NCBI GenBank assembly: GCA_022792535.1
Contig: JAAWBG010000035.1
Coordinates: 1-64,000 of the forward strand
Source: Lachnospiraceae bacterium
GTDB taxonomy: Bacteria > Bacillota > Clostridia > Lachnospirales > Lachnospiraceae
Direction of reading: 5' to 3'
Length of the DNA: 64,000 bases
The position numbers and the translations under genes are program-made. Below, piece after piece: positions 9,898 through 18,500 of the stretch. Position 1 is the stretch's first letter. Every line of letters starts with the position of its first letter. Under the pieces are notes generated by a model. That model was not told the DNA's origin and ran no database searches. It saw only the letters and a list, made by a program, of their open reading frames with translations.

Positions 9898-10698
9898 ATG
9901 GTAAAAGGATTATATACTGCGTATACAGGGATGTTAAATCAGCAGAACCGGCTGGATGTGCTTACCAACAATCTGGCTAATTCTGCAACGAACGGATTCA
10001 AAAAAGAAGGGTCAACTTCGCAGTCCTTCGACGAAGAGTTAGCAATTAAGATCAAAGACACCTCGACCATGGGGCTTCCCAGAAGAATTGGGAATGTAAG
10101 CCTGGGAGTGAAGATCGGGGAATGTTATACGGATTATGGCCAGGGGTCTTTCCGCGTCACAGATAACGTCTATGATCTGGCGTTGGATGGGGATGGATTT
10201 TTTGCAATCTCCTTTACCAATAAGGCAGGAGAAACTTCCGTAAAATATACCAGAGATGGTGCCTTTACTGTCAACAGAGAAGGATATCTGATGACAAAGG
10301 ATGGAGATTTTGTGTTAAATCAGGCGGCGGCCCAGGCAGGGAATCCAGGGCAGGCCGGATACATAAGAGTAGATCCCAATGTGGAGCTGAAAGTAGATGA
10401 AAACGGCAGTCTGTATCAGAACAATGCGCTGGTAGGACAGATAGGCGTAGTGGATTTTGCAGATTACAATTATTTGGCAAAATATGGCGAAAATATGTAT
10501 GATTTGGTAGAAGGCGGCCAGGCGCAGGCTTCTGACGCCCAGGTGATCCAGGGTACGCTGGAGATGTCCAATGTGAATGTGGTATCTGAGATGGTGGAGA
10601 TGATTACCATTTCCAGAGCGTACGAGACCAATCAGAAAATCATTCAGTCTATTGATGAAACACTTGAGAAAGCCGTGAATAATATAGGTAAAGTATAG
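9898..10698 (+). CDS. flhO: Flagellar hook-basal body protein (FlgF/FlhO-like)
   Basis: This 266-residue rod/hook family protein is exported through the flagellar type III apparatus to form part of the basal-body rod. The N-terminal flg_bb_rod motif is clear (LYTAYTGMLNQQNRLDVLTNNLANSATNGFKK, shown here as a description of residues 4-35 rather than a contiguous claim of function), followed by the central DGDGFFAI-type beta domain and the C-terminal helix SNVNVVSEMVEMITISRAYE. The ATG at 9898 follows AAAGGAG. The second rod gene starts 18 bp downstream. The mreB-like neighbour gives the mbl-flhO-flhP arrangement of Firmicutes. Assignment to FlhO rather than FlgF rests on that order. Confidence 0.88.
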   Translation: MVKGLYTAYTGMLNQQNRLDVLTNNLANSATNGFKKEGSTSQSFDEELAIKIKDTSTMGLPRRIGNVSLGVKIGECYTDYGQGSFRVTDNVYDLALDGDGFFAISFTNKAGETSVKYTRDGAFTVNREGYLMTKDGDFVLNQAAAQAGNPGQAGYIRVDPNVELKVDENGSLYQNNALVGQIGVVDFADYNYLAKYGENMYDLVEGGQAQASDAQVIQGTLEMSNVNVVSEMVEMITISRAYETNQKIIQSIDETLEKAVNNIGKV

Positions 10699-10716
10699 AA
10701 AGGAGCGGTATAAGCT

Positions 10717-11535
10717 ATGATGAGATCATTGTGGTCGGCAGCATCCGGCATGATTGCTCAGCAGACGGCAGTGGATACCATTGCCCATAATCTTTCAAAT
10801 GTAAATACCACTGGTTATAAAACAGAAAAAGCAGAATTTAAGTCTTTGCTGTATCAAACACTGCAGACGAGAACCACCACCGCCAATGGAGAGAACAAAC
10901 CGATTTCTGCTCAGGTCGGTTTGGGAACGAGAGTTGCATCTGTGACTTCTCAGTTTACTCAAGGTTCTATGCTGGCCAGCGAGAGCAATACTGCTTTTGC
11001 AATTTCAGGAGATGGATTTTTCGCGGTGCGCGGCGCAGATGGCAATACCTACTATACGCGAAACGGAGATTTTAAACTGAGCGTTGGAAACGATGGAAAC
11101 ATTACTCTGGTAACAGCAGATGGTTATCCAGTATTGGATACCAACGGCAATCCTATTACTATGCCGGGAGGAGTCAGCAGCAGTAAAGTGCGGGTGACAG
11201 CAGAAGGCGCATTTGGATACATGGATGGAAACGGGAATTTTGTAGATATGAATACCTCGATCGGACTGTTTCAGTTTAACAATCCGGCTGGTCTTGAGAA
11301 ACTGTCAAACAGCCTTCTGGCAGTGACAGATGCGTCTGGCGCGGCTATGAATGAGGCGAATACGGCTAATCTAACACAGAGTGAAGTACGCCAGAAATAT
11401 ATCGAGGGTTCTAATGTACAGGTGGCAGATGAGATGGTAAACCTGATTGTGGCTCAGAGGGCTTATGAGATGAATTCAAAGGCAATTCAGGCTTCCGATG
11501 ATATGCTGGGCCAGGCAAACCAGTTGAAACGTTAA
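10717..11535 (+). CDS. flhP: Flagellar distal rod protein (FlgG/FlhP-like)
   Basis: This is a second rod/hook family protein of 272 residues. It shows the N-terminal signature SAASGMIAQQTAVDTIAHNL with NVNTTGYK following, a central AISGDGFFAV segment and the C-terminal polymerisation helix EMVNLIVAQRAYEMNSKA. Two ATG codons in tandem follow AAAGGAGC; the first is taken. It would assemble after the preceding rod protein to form the distal rod under the hook. It is co-directional and closely spaced with the genes on both sides, so it is part of one transcription unit. Confidence 0.9.
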   Translation: MMRSLWSAASGMIAQQTAVDTIAHNLSNVNTTGYKTEKAEFKSLLYQTLQTRTTTANGENKPISAQVGLGTRVASVTSQFTQGSMLASESNTAFAISGDGFFAVRGADGNTYYTRNGDFKLSVGNDGNITLVTADGYPVLDTNGNPITMPGGVSSSKVRVTAEGAFGYMDGNGNFVDMNTSIGLFQFNNPAGLEKLSNSLLAVTDASGAAMNEANTANLTQSEVRQKYIEGSNVQVADEMVNLIVAQRAYEMNSKAIQASDDMLGQANQLKR

Positions 11536-11564
11536 TTTGGTAATTTGAAGAAAGAAGGATACAT

Positions 11565-11924
11565 ATGAGTCTTAGCATGGATGGAATTAATTCTGTTTAC
11601 AATAATTACAATACAGATACAGCTTCCACTTCTGCCAATCGTTTAGAGGAGACGCTGAACTCTGATCTGTCTACTGCGACAGAAGATGAGTTGATGGATG
11701 TCTGCAAAGATTTTGAGGCATACTTTGTGGAGCAGATGTTTAAGGCAATGCAGCGGATGGTTCCAGAATCAGACAATGATGTTTCGGCTTCCACCAGGCA
11801 ATTGCAGGATTACTATAAAGAGCAGATGACTCAGACGATGGCAGAACAGGTGACGGAGGGAGAAGGACTTGGAATCGCTCAGATGCTCTATGAACAGATG
11901 AAACGCAATTACGGTTTGGAGTAG
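11565..11924 (+). CDS. Rod-binding protein, FlgJ N-terminal domain type
   Basis: The 119-residue product carries the Rod-binding domain that caps or scaffolds the growing flagellar rod: DVCKDFEAYFVEQMFKAMQR followed by a C-terminal helix with YYKEQMTQTMAEQ and GLGIAQMLYEQM. It lacks the muramidase domain of enterobacterial FlgJ, which is usual in Firmicutes. The N-terminal 35 residues are Ser/Thr/Asn-rich and probably disordered. The start follows AGAAGGA. It is the last flagellar gene of this cluster; recD2 begins 4 bp later. Confidence 0.85.
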   Translation: MSLSMDGINSVYNNYNTDTASTSANRLEETLNSDLSTATEDELMDVCKDFEAYFVEQMFKAMQRMVPESDNDVSASTRQLQDYYKEQMTQTMAEQVTEGEGLGIAQMLYEQMKRNYGLE

Positions 11925-11928
11925 CGCT

Positions 11929-14133
11929 GTGGAGATATTGACAGGATATGTGGAGCATATCGTATATCAGAATCAAGAAAATGGCTATACGGTATTGAAT
12001 CTGGTTCATGAGGAGGAAGAGATCACCTGCGTGGGAATTTTTCAGGGAATCAGCGAGGGAGAGAATCTGGAACTGACTGGAGAATACACCGTACATCCTT
12101 CTTACGGCAGGCAGTTTAAGATGATGTCTTTTCAGGTAAAGCCGCCGGAAGATTTGGATGCTGTGGAACGTTATCTGGCCTCCGGCGCTATCAAAGGAAT
12201 CGGCGCCGCATTGGCGGCCCGGATGATAAAAAAGTTTCAGGAAGATACCCTTCGGATCATAGAAGAAGAGCCGGAACGTCTGGCAGAGATTAAGGGAATC
12301 AGTCAGCGGAAGGCGCTGGAGATTGCAGAACAGGTAGAAGGAAAACGGGAACAAAGACAGGCAATGATCTTCTTGCAGCAATATGGGATCTCTCAATCCC
12401 TGGCGGTAAAGATTTTTAAAGCATATGGTCAGGAACTGTATGGAATCTTGAAAGAGAATCCATACCGTCTGGCAGACGACATACAAGGTGTGGGTTTTCG
12501 AATTGCGGATGAGATCGCATCCAGAATCGGAATCCACACCGATTCTGATTTCCGTATTCGAAGCGGGATTTTGTATACCTTGCAGCAGGCAGCCCAGGAA
12601 GGGCACACCTGTCTTCCTCAGGAACTTTTGACTAGAAAGGCAGAAGAGCTTTTAGGTGTGGAAGGGACATATATTGAGAAACACTACATGGATCTTGCCA
12701 TAGAGAAAAAGCTGATGATCAAAGAATCGGGAGAATCTCGTTATATTTATGGGGCCAATTATTATTATATGGAGGTCAACACAGCGGCCATGCTGGGGCA
12801 GCTTGATATCTCCTACGATGTGCCGGAAATCGAGATCAAGGAACGGATTCGAAAGATTGAGCAGGAAACAGGTATGGTGCTGGATGAGCTTCAGGCAGAA
12901 GCTGTCAAGGAAGCAGTGAGAAATGGCCTGATGGTGATCACAGGAGGGCCAGGAACTGGAAAGACCACTACCATCAACACCATCATTCATTATTTTGAGC
13001 TGGAAGGCATGGATATTTTTCTGGCGGCGCCTACTGGACGGGCGGCAAAACGAATGAGTGAGACGACAGGATTTGAGGCCAGAACCATTCACCGTATGCT
13101 GGAATTAAATGGCGGAATGGAAGGGAATGCCGGATTTGAACGTAACGAGCAGAATCCCCTGGAGACAGATGTGATTATTATTGATGAGATGTCCATGGTG
13201 GATCTTTCACTGATGCATGCGTTGCTCAAAGCTGTGGCGGCGGGGACCCGATTGATCCTGGTGGGCGATGTGAATCAGCTTCCCAGCGTAGGTCCGGGAA
13301 GCGTGTTAAAAGATGTGATTGATTCGAAACAATTTCATGTGGTGCGCCTGAATAAGATTTTTCGCCAGGCGGCTCAAAGCGATATTATTGTCAATGCCCA
13401 TAAAATTAATCGAGGAGAAGAAGTGATCTTAGACAATAAAAGTATGGATTTCTTCTTTCTGAGACGATTTGATGCCAATGTGATTATCAGCGTTGTGATT
13501 CAATTGATCCAGCAGAAACTTCCAAAGTTTGTGGAGGCAGAACCTTTTGATATTCAAGTGCTGACCCCTATGCGCAAAGGACTTTTGGGAGTTGAGCGGC
13601 TGAATGGGATTTTACAGCAGTATCTGAATCCGCCGGAGAAAAATAAAACAGAGAGAGAGCATGGCGGCGTTATTTTCCGGGAGGGAGATAAGGTCATGCA
13701 GATCAAAAATAATTATCAGCTGGAATGGGAAATTCGAAGCAAATATGGGTTGGCCATTGATAGAGGAATGGGGATATTTAACGGCGATACTGGGATTATT
13801 CAGAGCATCAACAATTATCAGGAGACTTTGACGGTGGAATTTGACGAGGGCAGAATGGTGGATTATAGTTTCAAGCAGTTAGATGAGCTGGAGCTGGCCT
13901 ATGCCATTACCATTCACAAATCTCAGGGAAGCGAATATCCTGCAGTGGTGATTCCTTTGCTGACGGGGCCTAAAATGCTGATGAATCGGAATCTTTTGTA
14001 TACAGGAGTGACACGGGCCAAAAAGTGCGTCACTTTGGTGGGAAGCGATATTGCTTTTCAGGAGATGATCGCAAATGTCAGTGAGCAGAAACGTTATACT
14101 GGATTAAGGGATCAATGTATCAATCACATTTGA
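11929..14133 (+). CDS. recD2: RecD2-type ATP-dependent DNA helicase
   Basis: This is a 5'-3' SF1B helicase of 734 residues, the usual length for RecD2 (RecD/TraA family), which works without RecBC in Gram-positives on replication and recombination intermediates. An OB-like N-terminal domain and helix-hairpin-helix segment (AIKGIGAALAARM) precede Walker A GGPGTGKTTT near residue 343. DEMSMVD (motif II), GDVNQLPSVGPG (motif III) and the C-terminal AITIHKSQGSEYP and YTGVTRAKK motifs follow. I use the GTG at 11929: a GGAG lies about 8 bp upstream and MEILTGYVEHIVYQN is a normal RecD2 beginning. It follows the rod-binding gene by 4 bp, so it is transcribed with flagellar genes, and a terminator follows. 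Confidence 0.93.
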   Translation: MEILTGYVEHIVYQNQENGYTVLNLVHEEEEITCVGIFQGISEGENLELTGEYTVHPSYGRQFKMMSFQVKPPEDLDAVERYLASGAIKGIGAALAARMIKKFQEDTLRIIEEEPERLAEIKGISQRKALEIAEQVEGKREQRQAMIFLQQYGISQSLAVKIFKAYGQELYGILKENPYRLADDIQGVGFRIADEIASRIGIHTDSDFRIRSGILYTLQQAAQEGHTCLPQELLTRKAEELLGVEGTYIEKHYMDLAIEKKLMIKESGESRYIYGANYYYMEVNTAAMLGQLDISYDVPEIEIKERIRKIEQETGMVLDELQAEAVKEAVRNGLMVITGGPGTGKTTTINTIIHYFELEGMDIFLAAPTGRAAKRMSETTGFEARTIHRMLELNGGMEGNAGFERNEQNPLETDVIIIDEMSMVDLSLMHALLKAVAAGTRLILVGDVNQLPSVGPGSVLKDVIDSKQFHVVRLNKIFRQAAQSDIIVNAHKINRGEEVILDNKSMDFFFLRRFDANVIISVVIQLIQQKLPKFVEAEPFDIQVLTPMRKGLLGVERLNGILQQYLNPPEKNKTEREHGGVIFREGDKVMQIKNNYQLEWEIRSKYGLAIDRGMGIFNGDTGIIQSINNYQETLTVEFDEGRMVDYSFKQLDELELAYAITIHKSQGSEYPAVVIPLLTGPKMLMNRNLLYTGVTRAKKCVTLVGSDIAFQEMIANVSEQKRYTGLRDQCINHI

Positions 14134-14159
14134 ATCCGGCTTATGATATTCCATTTTTT

Positions 14160-14192
14160 AAAAGGTAAGAGAGAACAACTCTTGCCTTTTTT
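14160..14192 (+). terminator. Rho-independent terminator after recD2
   Basis: AAAAGGTAAGAG (14160-14171), a 7-base loop, and CTCTTGCCTTTT (14179-14190) followed by TT make a stem with a U-tract, 26 bp after the recD2 stop codon. It closes the mreB-flagellar-recD2 unit. Confidence 0.8.
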
Positions 14193-14210
14193 ACTGTTCG
14201 ATGTTATATT
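14182..14210 (+). promoter_or_regulatory. Possible promoter of the ABC uptake operon
   Basis: TTGCCT (14182-14187) and TATATT (14205-14210) are 17 bp apart. The -35 box lies inside the terminator of the preceding unit. A short hairpin AACGC-gtttaa-GCGTT follows at 14221-14236. Box scores are modest; no better candidate is seen in the 125-bp gap. Confidence 0.35.
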
Positions 14211-14258
14211 ATAAAGGATCAACGCGTTTAAGCGTTAAAGTAAAAGGAGGAAAGATTC

Positions 14259-15317
14259 ATGAAAAAGAAACTAGCGGCAATTGTATTGACAATGGCTATG
14301 GCAGCCTCTTTCGCTGCAGGCTGCGGTACTGTTGGCGGAGAGAAAGAAGATAAGAAGACAGAGCAGGGCTCAGATAAATTGGAAGAGTCCGAAGGAGAGA
14401 CAAAAAAAGAAGAAACATCAGAAAATGATGGAGATAAAGTTTATAAAATAGGAATCTGCCAGCAGTTGGAACATCAGGCATTGGATGCGGCAACAGAAGG
14501 ATTCAAGGCGGCTTTGGAAGAGAAGCTGGGTGATAAAGTAGAATTTGATTATCAGAATGGACAAGGAGAACAGACAAATTGCGCCACTATCGCTACAAAA
14601 TTTGTAAATGATAATGTGGATCTGATTATGGCAAATGCTACCACTGCTTTACAGGCATGCAGCGCCGCCACCTCAGAGATTCCGGTGATTGGTACTTCTG
14701 TAACAGATTTTGTGGAGGCAGGAGTGGCAGAGAGCAATGACGCGCCAGGAAGAAACGTGACAGGTACTTCTGATTTAGCGCCTATTGACCAGCAGATCGA
14801 ACTGCTGACCACTCTGGTTCCAGATGCAGGAACGGTAGGAATCCTCTATTGTTCTGCTGAGGCTAACTCCGTATTCCAGGCAGAGAAGGCAGAAGAAGCG
14901 CTGGATGCAAAGGAGATTTCTCATGAAAGATATATTGTGGCAGACTCCAATGATATTCAGTCTGTGGTAACCAATGCAGTAGGGGAGTGCGACGTGATCT
15001 ATATTCCCACCGATAACACTATTGCAGACAATATGGAAGGCGTGAAAAACATCACAACTCCAGCTAAGATTCCAGTAATCTGCGGAGAAGAAAATATGTG
15101 CGCAGGAGGCGGACTGGCAACTTTAAGTATTTCTTACTACAATATCGGATATAATGCAGGGCTGATGGCATATGAGATTCTGACAGATGGAAAAAATCCG
15201 GCTGAGATGCCAATCCAGTATGCGGATGAAGTGACAGAAAAATATAATCCAGAAATAGCGGAAGCTCTTGGAATAGAAATGCCTTCTGATATGGTAGCCA
15301 TCGGAAGCGAGGAATAA
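14259..15317 (+). CDS. ABC transporter substrate-binding lipoprotein (ABC_sub_bind/TrpX-like)
   Basis: This 352-residue lipoprotein has a signal peptide ending AASFAAGC and an acidic, lysine-rich linker (residues 25-60). It is followed by a two-lobed periplasmic-binding fold: KIGICQQLEHQALDAATEGF at the lobe I start, TIATKFVNDNVDLIMANATT, and VPDAGTVGILYCSAEANS at the lobe change. This is the PF04392 family, whose Firmicutes members include TrpX-type tryptophan/tyrosine binders; the ligand here is not certain. RBS AAAGGAGG precedes the ATG. Permease and ATPase genes follow immediately, making a complete importer. Confidence 0.88.
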   Translation: MKKKLAAIVLTMAMAASFAAGCGTVGGEKEDKKTEQGSDKLEESEGETKKEETSENDGDKVYKIGICQQLEHQALDAATEGFKAALEEKLGDKVEFDYQNGQGEQTNCATIATKFVNDNVDLIMANATTALQACSAATSEIPVIGTSVTDFVEAGVAESNDAPGRNVTGTSDLAPIDQQIELLTTLVPDAGTVGILYCSAEANSVFQAEKAEEALDAKEISHERYIVADSNDIQSVVTNAVGECDVIYIPTDNTIADNMEGVKNITTPAKIPVICGEENMCAGGGLATLSISYYNIGYNAGLMAYEILTDGKNPAEMPIQYADEVTEKYNPEIAEALGIEMPSDMVAIGSEE

Positions 15318-15320
15318 AAA

Positions 15321-16223
15321 ATGGGAGCACTGATCAATGCACTTCCCGGTTCCATTGCACAGGGACTTATTTGGGGAATTTTGGCAATTGGCGTATATAT
15401 TACTTTTAAGGTATTAGATTATGCAGATCTGACAGTAGACGGAAGTCTGGCTACAGGAGGAGCTGTGGCGGTTATCTGTATTACTGGAGGAATGAATCCC
15501 TACCTTGCCATGGTGATGGCCTTTGGGGCTGGAATGCTGGCAGGATTTGTGACAGGGCTGTTTCACACAGTATTTGGCATACCGGCAATTTTATCTGGCA
15601 TTTTGACACAGCTTGGGCTTTATTCCATTAACATGAGAATTCTTGGGAAGTCTAACCAGGCAGTCAGTGTAGATCAATATGGGTTGATTGTAAGTCTTAG
15701 GTACATTCCGGAAGCATGTATTACCGCGGGAATCTGCTGTATTGTCATTACCATGGTTTTGTACTGGTTTTTTGGAACAGAACTTGGAGCGGCAGTTAGA
15801 GCCACCGGCTGTAATCAGAATATGGCGCGGGCTCAGGGAATCAACACAAATGCCCAGAAAGTCCTGGGATTGGTGCTTTCTAACGGGCTGGTGGGAATTG
15901 CCGGCGGATTGTACGCCCAGTATCAGGGCAGCGCCGACGTCAACATGGGCCGCGGCGCCATTGTCATTGGACTTGCTGCGGTTATTATTGGAGAAGTAAT
16001 TTTTGGAAAAATATTCCGCAATTTTGCTCTGCGTATGCTGGCTTCTGTCATCGGCGCTATCATCTATTTTATTGTGATAGCAATTGTGCTGCAGTTAGGT
16101 CTGTCTACCAACGATTTGAAGCTGTTCTCAGCTTTGATTGTGGCAGTATTCCTTGCCATTCCTTATTTGAAGAGCAGATATTTTGCTCAGACAGGCAGAA
16201 AAGGAGGCGGGGCAGATGCTTAA
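15321..16223 (+). CDS. ABC transporter permease (branched-chain/TrpY-like)
   Basis: The 300-residue hydrophobic protein has about eight to nine membrane segments and belongs to the BPD_transp_2-like permeases that partner PF04392 binding proteins. The N-terminal GSIAQGLIWGILAIGVYITF and the EAA-like cytoplasmic loop near GCNQNMARAQGINT are characteristic. It starts 3 bp after the lipoprotein gene, and its end overlaps the ATPase gene by 8 bp, so translation of the three genes is coupled. Substrate is as uncertain as for the binding protein. Confidence 0.88.
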   Translation: MGALINALPGSIAQGLIWGILAIGVYITFKVLDYADLTVDGSLATGGAVAVICITGGMNPYLAMVMAFGAGMLAGFVTGLFHTVFGIPAILSGILTQLGLYSINMRILGKSNQAVSVDQYGLIVSLRYIPEACITAGICCIVITMVLYWFFGTELGAAVRATGCNQNMARAQGINTNAQKVLGLVLSNGLVGIAGGLYAQYQGSADVNMGRGAIVIGLAAVIIGEVIFGKIFRNFALRMLASVIGAIIYFIVIAIVLQLGLSTNDLKLFSALIVAVFLAIPYLKSRYFAQTGRKGGGADA

Positions 16224-17010
16224 AATTGAAAATGTGTACAAGACCTTTCATCCGGGAACCATCAATGAGAAAAAGGCTTTGTGCGGAATTGATCTTGTTC
16301 TGAATGAAGGGGATTTTGTTACAGTAATCGGTGGAAATGGCGCAGGGAAATCTACGATGCTGAATATGATAGCCGGGGTCTATCCCGTAGACCAAGGTTC
16401 CATTTTAATTGATGATGATAATGTGACAAAGCTTCCGGAACATAAAAGAGCCAAATATTTAGGCAGGGTATTTCAGGACCCTATGACAGGAACAGCGGCC
16501 GATATGAATATTGAAGAGAATCTGGCCATTGCAGCCCGAAGAGGAAAAAGCCGCTTTCTGGGGTGGGGAATCACTGGAAAAGAGAGAGAAGATTATCGGG
16601 AACGGTTAAAGGCTTTAGAATTGGGACTGGAAACGAGAATGACTGCAAAAGTGGGACTTTTGTCAGGAGGCCAGCGGCAGGCGCTGACTTTGCTGATGGC
16701 TTCTCTGGAAAAACCCAAGGTGCTTTTGCTGGATGAGCACACAGCGGCTCTCGATCCTAAGACAGCAAAAAAGGTTTTGGATCTGACAGAAGAGATTGTA
16801 AATAAAGACCATCTCACAACGCTGATGATCACCCATAACATGAAAGACGCCATTCGTTTGGGAAATCGTCTGATTATGATGCATGAGGGCAGGATCATCT
16901 ACGATGTGGCAGGGGAAGAAAAGAAGAATCTAAAGGTATCCGATCTGCTGGCAAAATTTGAAGAAGCCAGCGGAGGAGAGTTTTCCAATGACCGCATGAT
17001 GCTTTCTTAA
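16216..17010 (+). CDS. ABC transporter ATP-binding protein
   Basis: This 264-residue ATPase energises the importer encoded by the two preceding genes. Walker A is GGNGAGKSTM near residue 40, the Q-loop GRVFQDP follows, the signature is LLSGGQRQALTLLMA near residue 150, and Walker B is VLLLDEHTAALDP with the H-loop MITHNM. The start at 16216 is chosen because AAGGAGG sits 8 bp upstream and MLKIENVYKTF is the standard N-terminus; earlier in-frame codons lie inside the permease coding sequence without a ribosome site. The DEH in place of DEP after Walker B is common in this subfamily. Confidence 0.92.
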   Translation: MLKIENVYKTFHPGTINEKKALCGIDLVLNEGDFVTVIGGNGAGKSTMLNMIAGVYPVDQGSILIDDDNVTKLPEHKRAKYLGRVFQDPMTGTAADMNIEENLAIAARRGKSRFLGWGITGKEREDYRERLKALELGLETRMTAKVGLLSGGQRQALTLLMASLEKPKVLLLDEHTAALDPKTAKKVLDLTEEIVNKDHLTTLMITHNMKDAIRLGNRLIMMHEGRIIYDVAGEEKKNLKVSDLLAKFEEASGGEFSNDRMMLS

Positions 17011-17129
17011 TGAGAGGCAGGTATGGTATGTGAAAGGGCTGCTGTTTGAAGCCGCGCTGTGAATAAGAATAACATACTTACTATTTAGAAACTCTTAATA
17101 AAATATTTATAGAATCAAAGTAGTGGATA

Positions 17130-17138
17130 TGCTATAAT
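17130..17138 (+). promoter_or_regulatory. Extended -10 promoter upstream of comFC
   Basis: TGCTATAAT (17130-17138) is a perfect extended -10 box about 108 bp before the comFC start; the matching -35 region (17110-17115) is poor. It would drive comFC and yvyF. Confidence 0.5.
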
Positions 17139-17245
17139 ATCAGTAGATATTTTGCATATCCATTTTACGATTAATCATGGTTTGTGAAATGGATACCGAT
17201 TTTGCATTCTATCTTTTGCCAGAGAGAAGTTTTCAGAGATCGAGA

Positions 17246-17974
17246 ATGAAAGAGAAAAAAGAATATTTGCTGCATTTACTGTTTCCGCCAAGATGCCCCT
17301 TTTGCGATCAGATTTTATTTCAGTCAATATTTTTGCCAAGAGAGCTGGTCTGCAAGCAGTGCAGAGAGAATCTGCAGCAGGTGAGAGAACCTGTGTGCAG
17401 CAAGTGCGGAAAACCTCTGGAAGAGGAACGAGAAGAATATTGTTATGACTGCAGGAAAAAGATCTGTGAATATACGCAGGGAAAGGCTTTGTGGATTTAT
17501 CAAGGAAAAGTAAAGGATTCCCTGTATCGCTTTAAATATCATCGCCGTCAGGATTATGCTGAATATTATGGCTTAGAACTGGCCCGGGTCTACGGGGGCT
17601 GGATCAAGAGATGCCAGATCCAGGCAGTGGTTCCGATTCCTTTATCAAAGAAAAGATTGAGACAGCGAGGGTATAATCAGGCGGAGCTGATTGCCAGGCA
17701 GGTTGGAAAAAGGTTAAATCTTCCAGTTCATACGAATTTATTGCTCCGGGTTCGGGATACAAAGGCTCAGAAAGAATTAAATGATGAAGAACGAAAAAAT
17801 AATCTGAAAAGGGCTTTTAAAACCAGAACAAATAAGGTACAATTAGACCATATCTTACTAATAGATGACATTTATACCACCGGAAGTACGATGAATGAAG
17901 CCGCAAAGGAACTAAAGCGTGCCGGGGTAAAGAAAATATACTGCCTGTGCATCAGTATCGGCAGAGGATATTAG
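17246..17974 (+). CDS. comFC: ComF-family protein (zinc ribbon plus phosphoribosyltransferase fold)
   Basis: ComFC proteins are needed for natural transformation in Bacillus, and relatives are found widely. The 242-residue product has an N-terminal zinc-binding region (CPFCDQ, CKQC, CSKCGKP, CYDC) and a phosphoribosyltransferase domain with VPIPLSKKRLRQRGYNQAEL and the PRPP motif ILLIDDIYTTGST near residue 205. I chose ATG 17246 (MKEKKEYLLHLLFPPRCPFC) from family length; the frame continues upstream to 17177, and neither codon has a strong ribosome site, so the start is uncertain. The next gene is yvyF, as in the Bacillus comF-flgM region. No comFA helicase gene is present here. Confidence 0.87.
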   Translation: MKEKKEYLLHLLFPPRCPFCDQILFQSIFLPRELVCKQCRENLQQVREPVCSKCGKPLEEEREEYCYDCRKKICEYTQGKALWIYQGKVKDSLYRFKYHRRQDYAEYYGLELARVYGGWIKRCQIQAVVPIPLSKKRLRQRGYNQAELIARQVGKRLNLPVHTNLLLRVRDTKAQKELNDEERKNNLKRAFKTRTNKVQLDHILLIDDIYTTGSTMNEAAKELKRAGVKKIYCLCISIGRGY

Positions 17975-17986
17975 GAGGAAAAGGAT

Positions 17987-18397
17987 ATGGAAGTAAGAAA
18001 TTGCAGAGGCTGCGGAAGGCTTTTTAATTACCTGCAGGGACAGCCTTTATGTCCGGCCTGTATGGCAGAGTTGGAAGAAAAATTTCAACATGTAAAAGAA
18101 TTCCTGAGAGAGAATCCAAAAGCGCCCTTAAATGTAATTTCGGAAGAAAATGATGTTTCCGTGAAGCAGATTAAACAGTGGGTAAGAGAGGAGCGTCTTG
18201 CGTTTACAGAGGAATCCCAGATTACTCTGGAATGTGAAGCCTGCGGTGGAAAGGTTCTGAGCGGAAGATTTTGTGATAAATGCAGAACAAGTCTTCAGAA
18301 CGACCTTGCCGGCGCCATCAAACGTCCTGTTGGAAGCGTGGCAGCTCCCAAGAAGAATACAAACCAGAAAGATAAAATGAGATTTTTGGATAAATAA
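17987..18397 (+). CDS. yvyF: YvyF-like flagellar operon protein
   Basis: This 136-residue protein matches the TIGR03826/YvyF family found between comFC and flgM in Firmicutes. An N-terminal zinc ribbon (CRGCGRLFNYLQGQPLCPAC) is followed by a helix-turn-helix-like segment (LNVISEENDVSVKQIKQWVR) and a second zinc ribbon (CEACGGKVLSGRFCDKC). The layout suggests a DNA- or RNA-binding regulator of flagellar genes; direct evidence for that role is limited. RBS TTAGGAGGAAAAGG precedes the ATG. In Bacillus flgM follows; here it does not, so the cluster has been split. Confidence 0.8.
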   Translation: MEVRNCRGCGRLFNYLQGQPLCPACMAELEEKFQHVKEFLRENPKAPLNVISEENDVSVKQIKQWVREERLAFTEESQITLECEACGGKVLSGRFCDKCRTSLQNDLAGAIKRPVGSVAAPKKNTNQKDKMRFLDK

Positions 18398-18410
18398 AAA
18401 TTGCCGGCGG

Positions 18411-18462
18411 AACTGCCGCTCATGGAAAAGTGCTGGAATAGTACGGGACATGTGCGGCAGTT
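18411..18462. repeat. 14-bp inverted repeat with a 24-base loop
   Basis: AACTGCCGCTCATG (18411-18424) and CATGTGCGGCAGTT (18449-18462) are reverse complements except for one central T-T pair. It occupies the gap after yvyF. No T-tract follows, so it is more likely an operator, an mRNA structure or a weak attenuator than an intrinsic terminator. Confidence 0.6.
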
Positions 18463-18500
18463 CTACGAGGGAATAATTTGGCAGAACAGGCGGTGGAAAA

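Noticed and set aside
14211-14258. T-box or other riboswitch before the TrpX-like ABC operon
   Set aside because: TrpX-type operons can carry T-boxes, but the leader here is under 60 bases and shows no T-box sequence.
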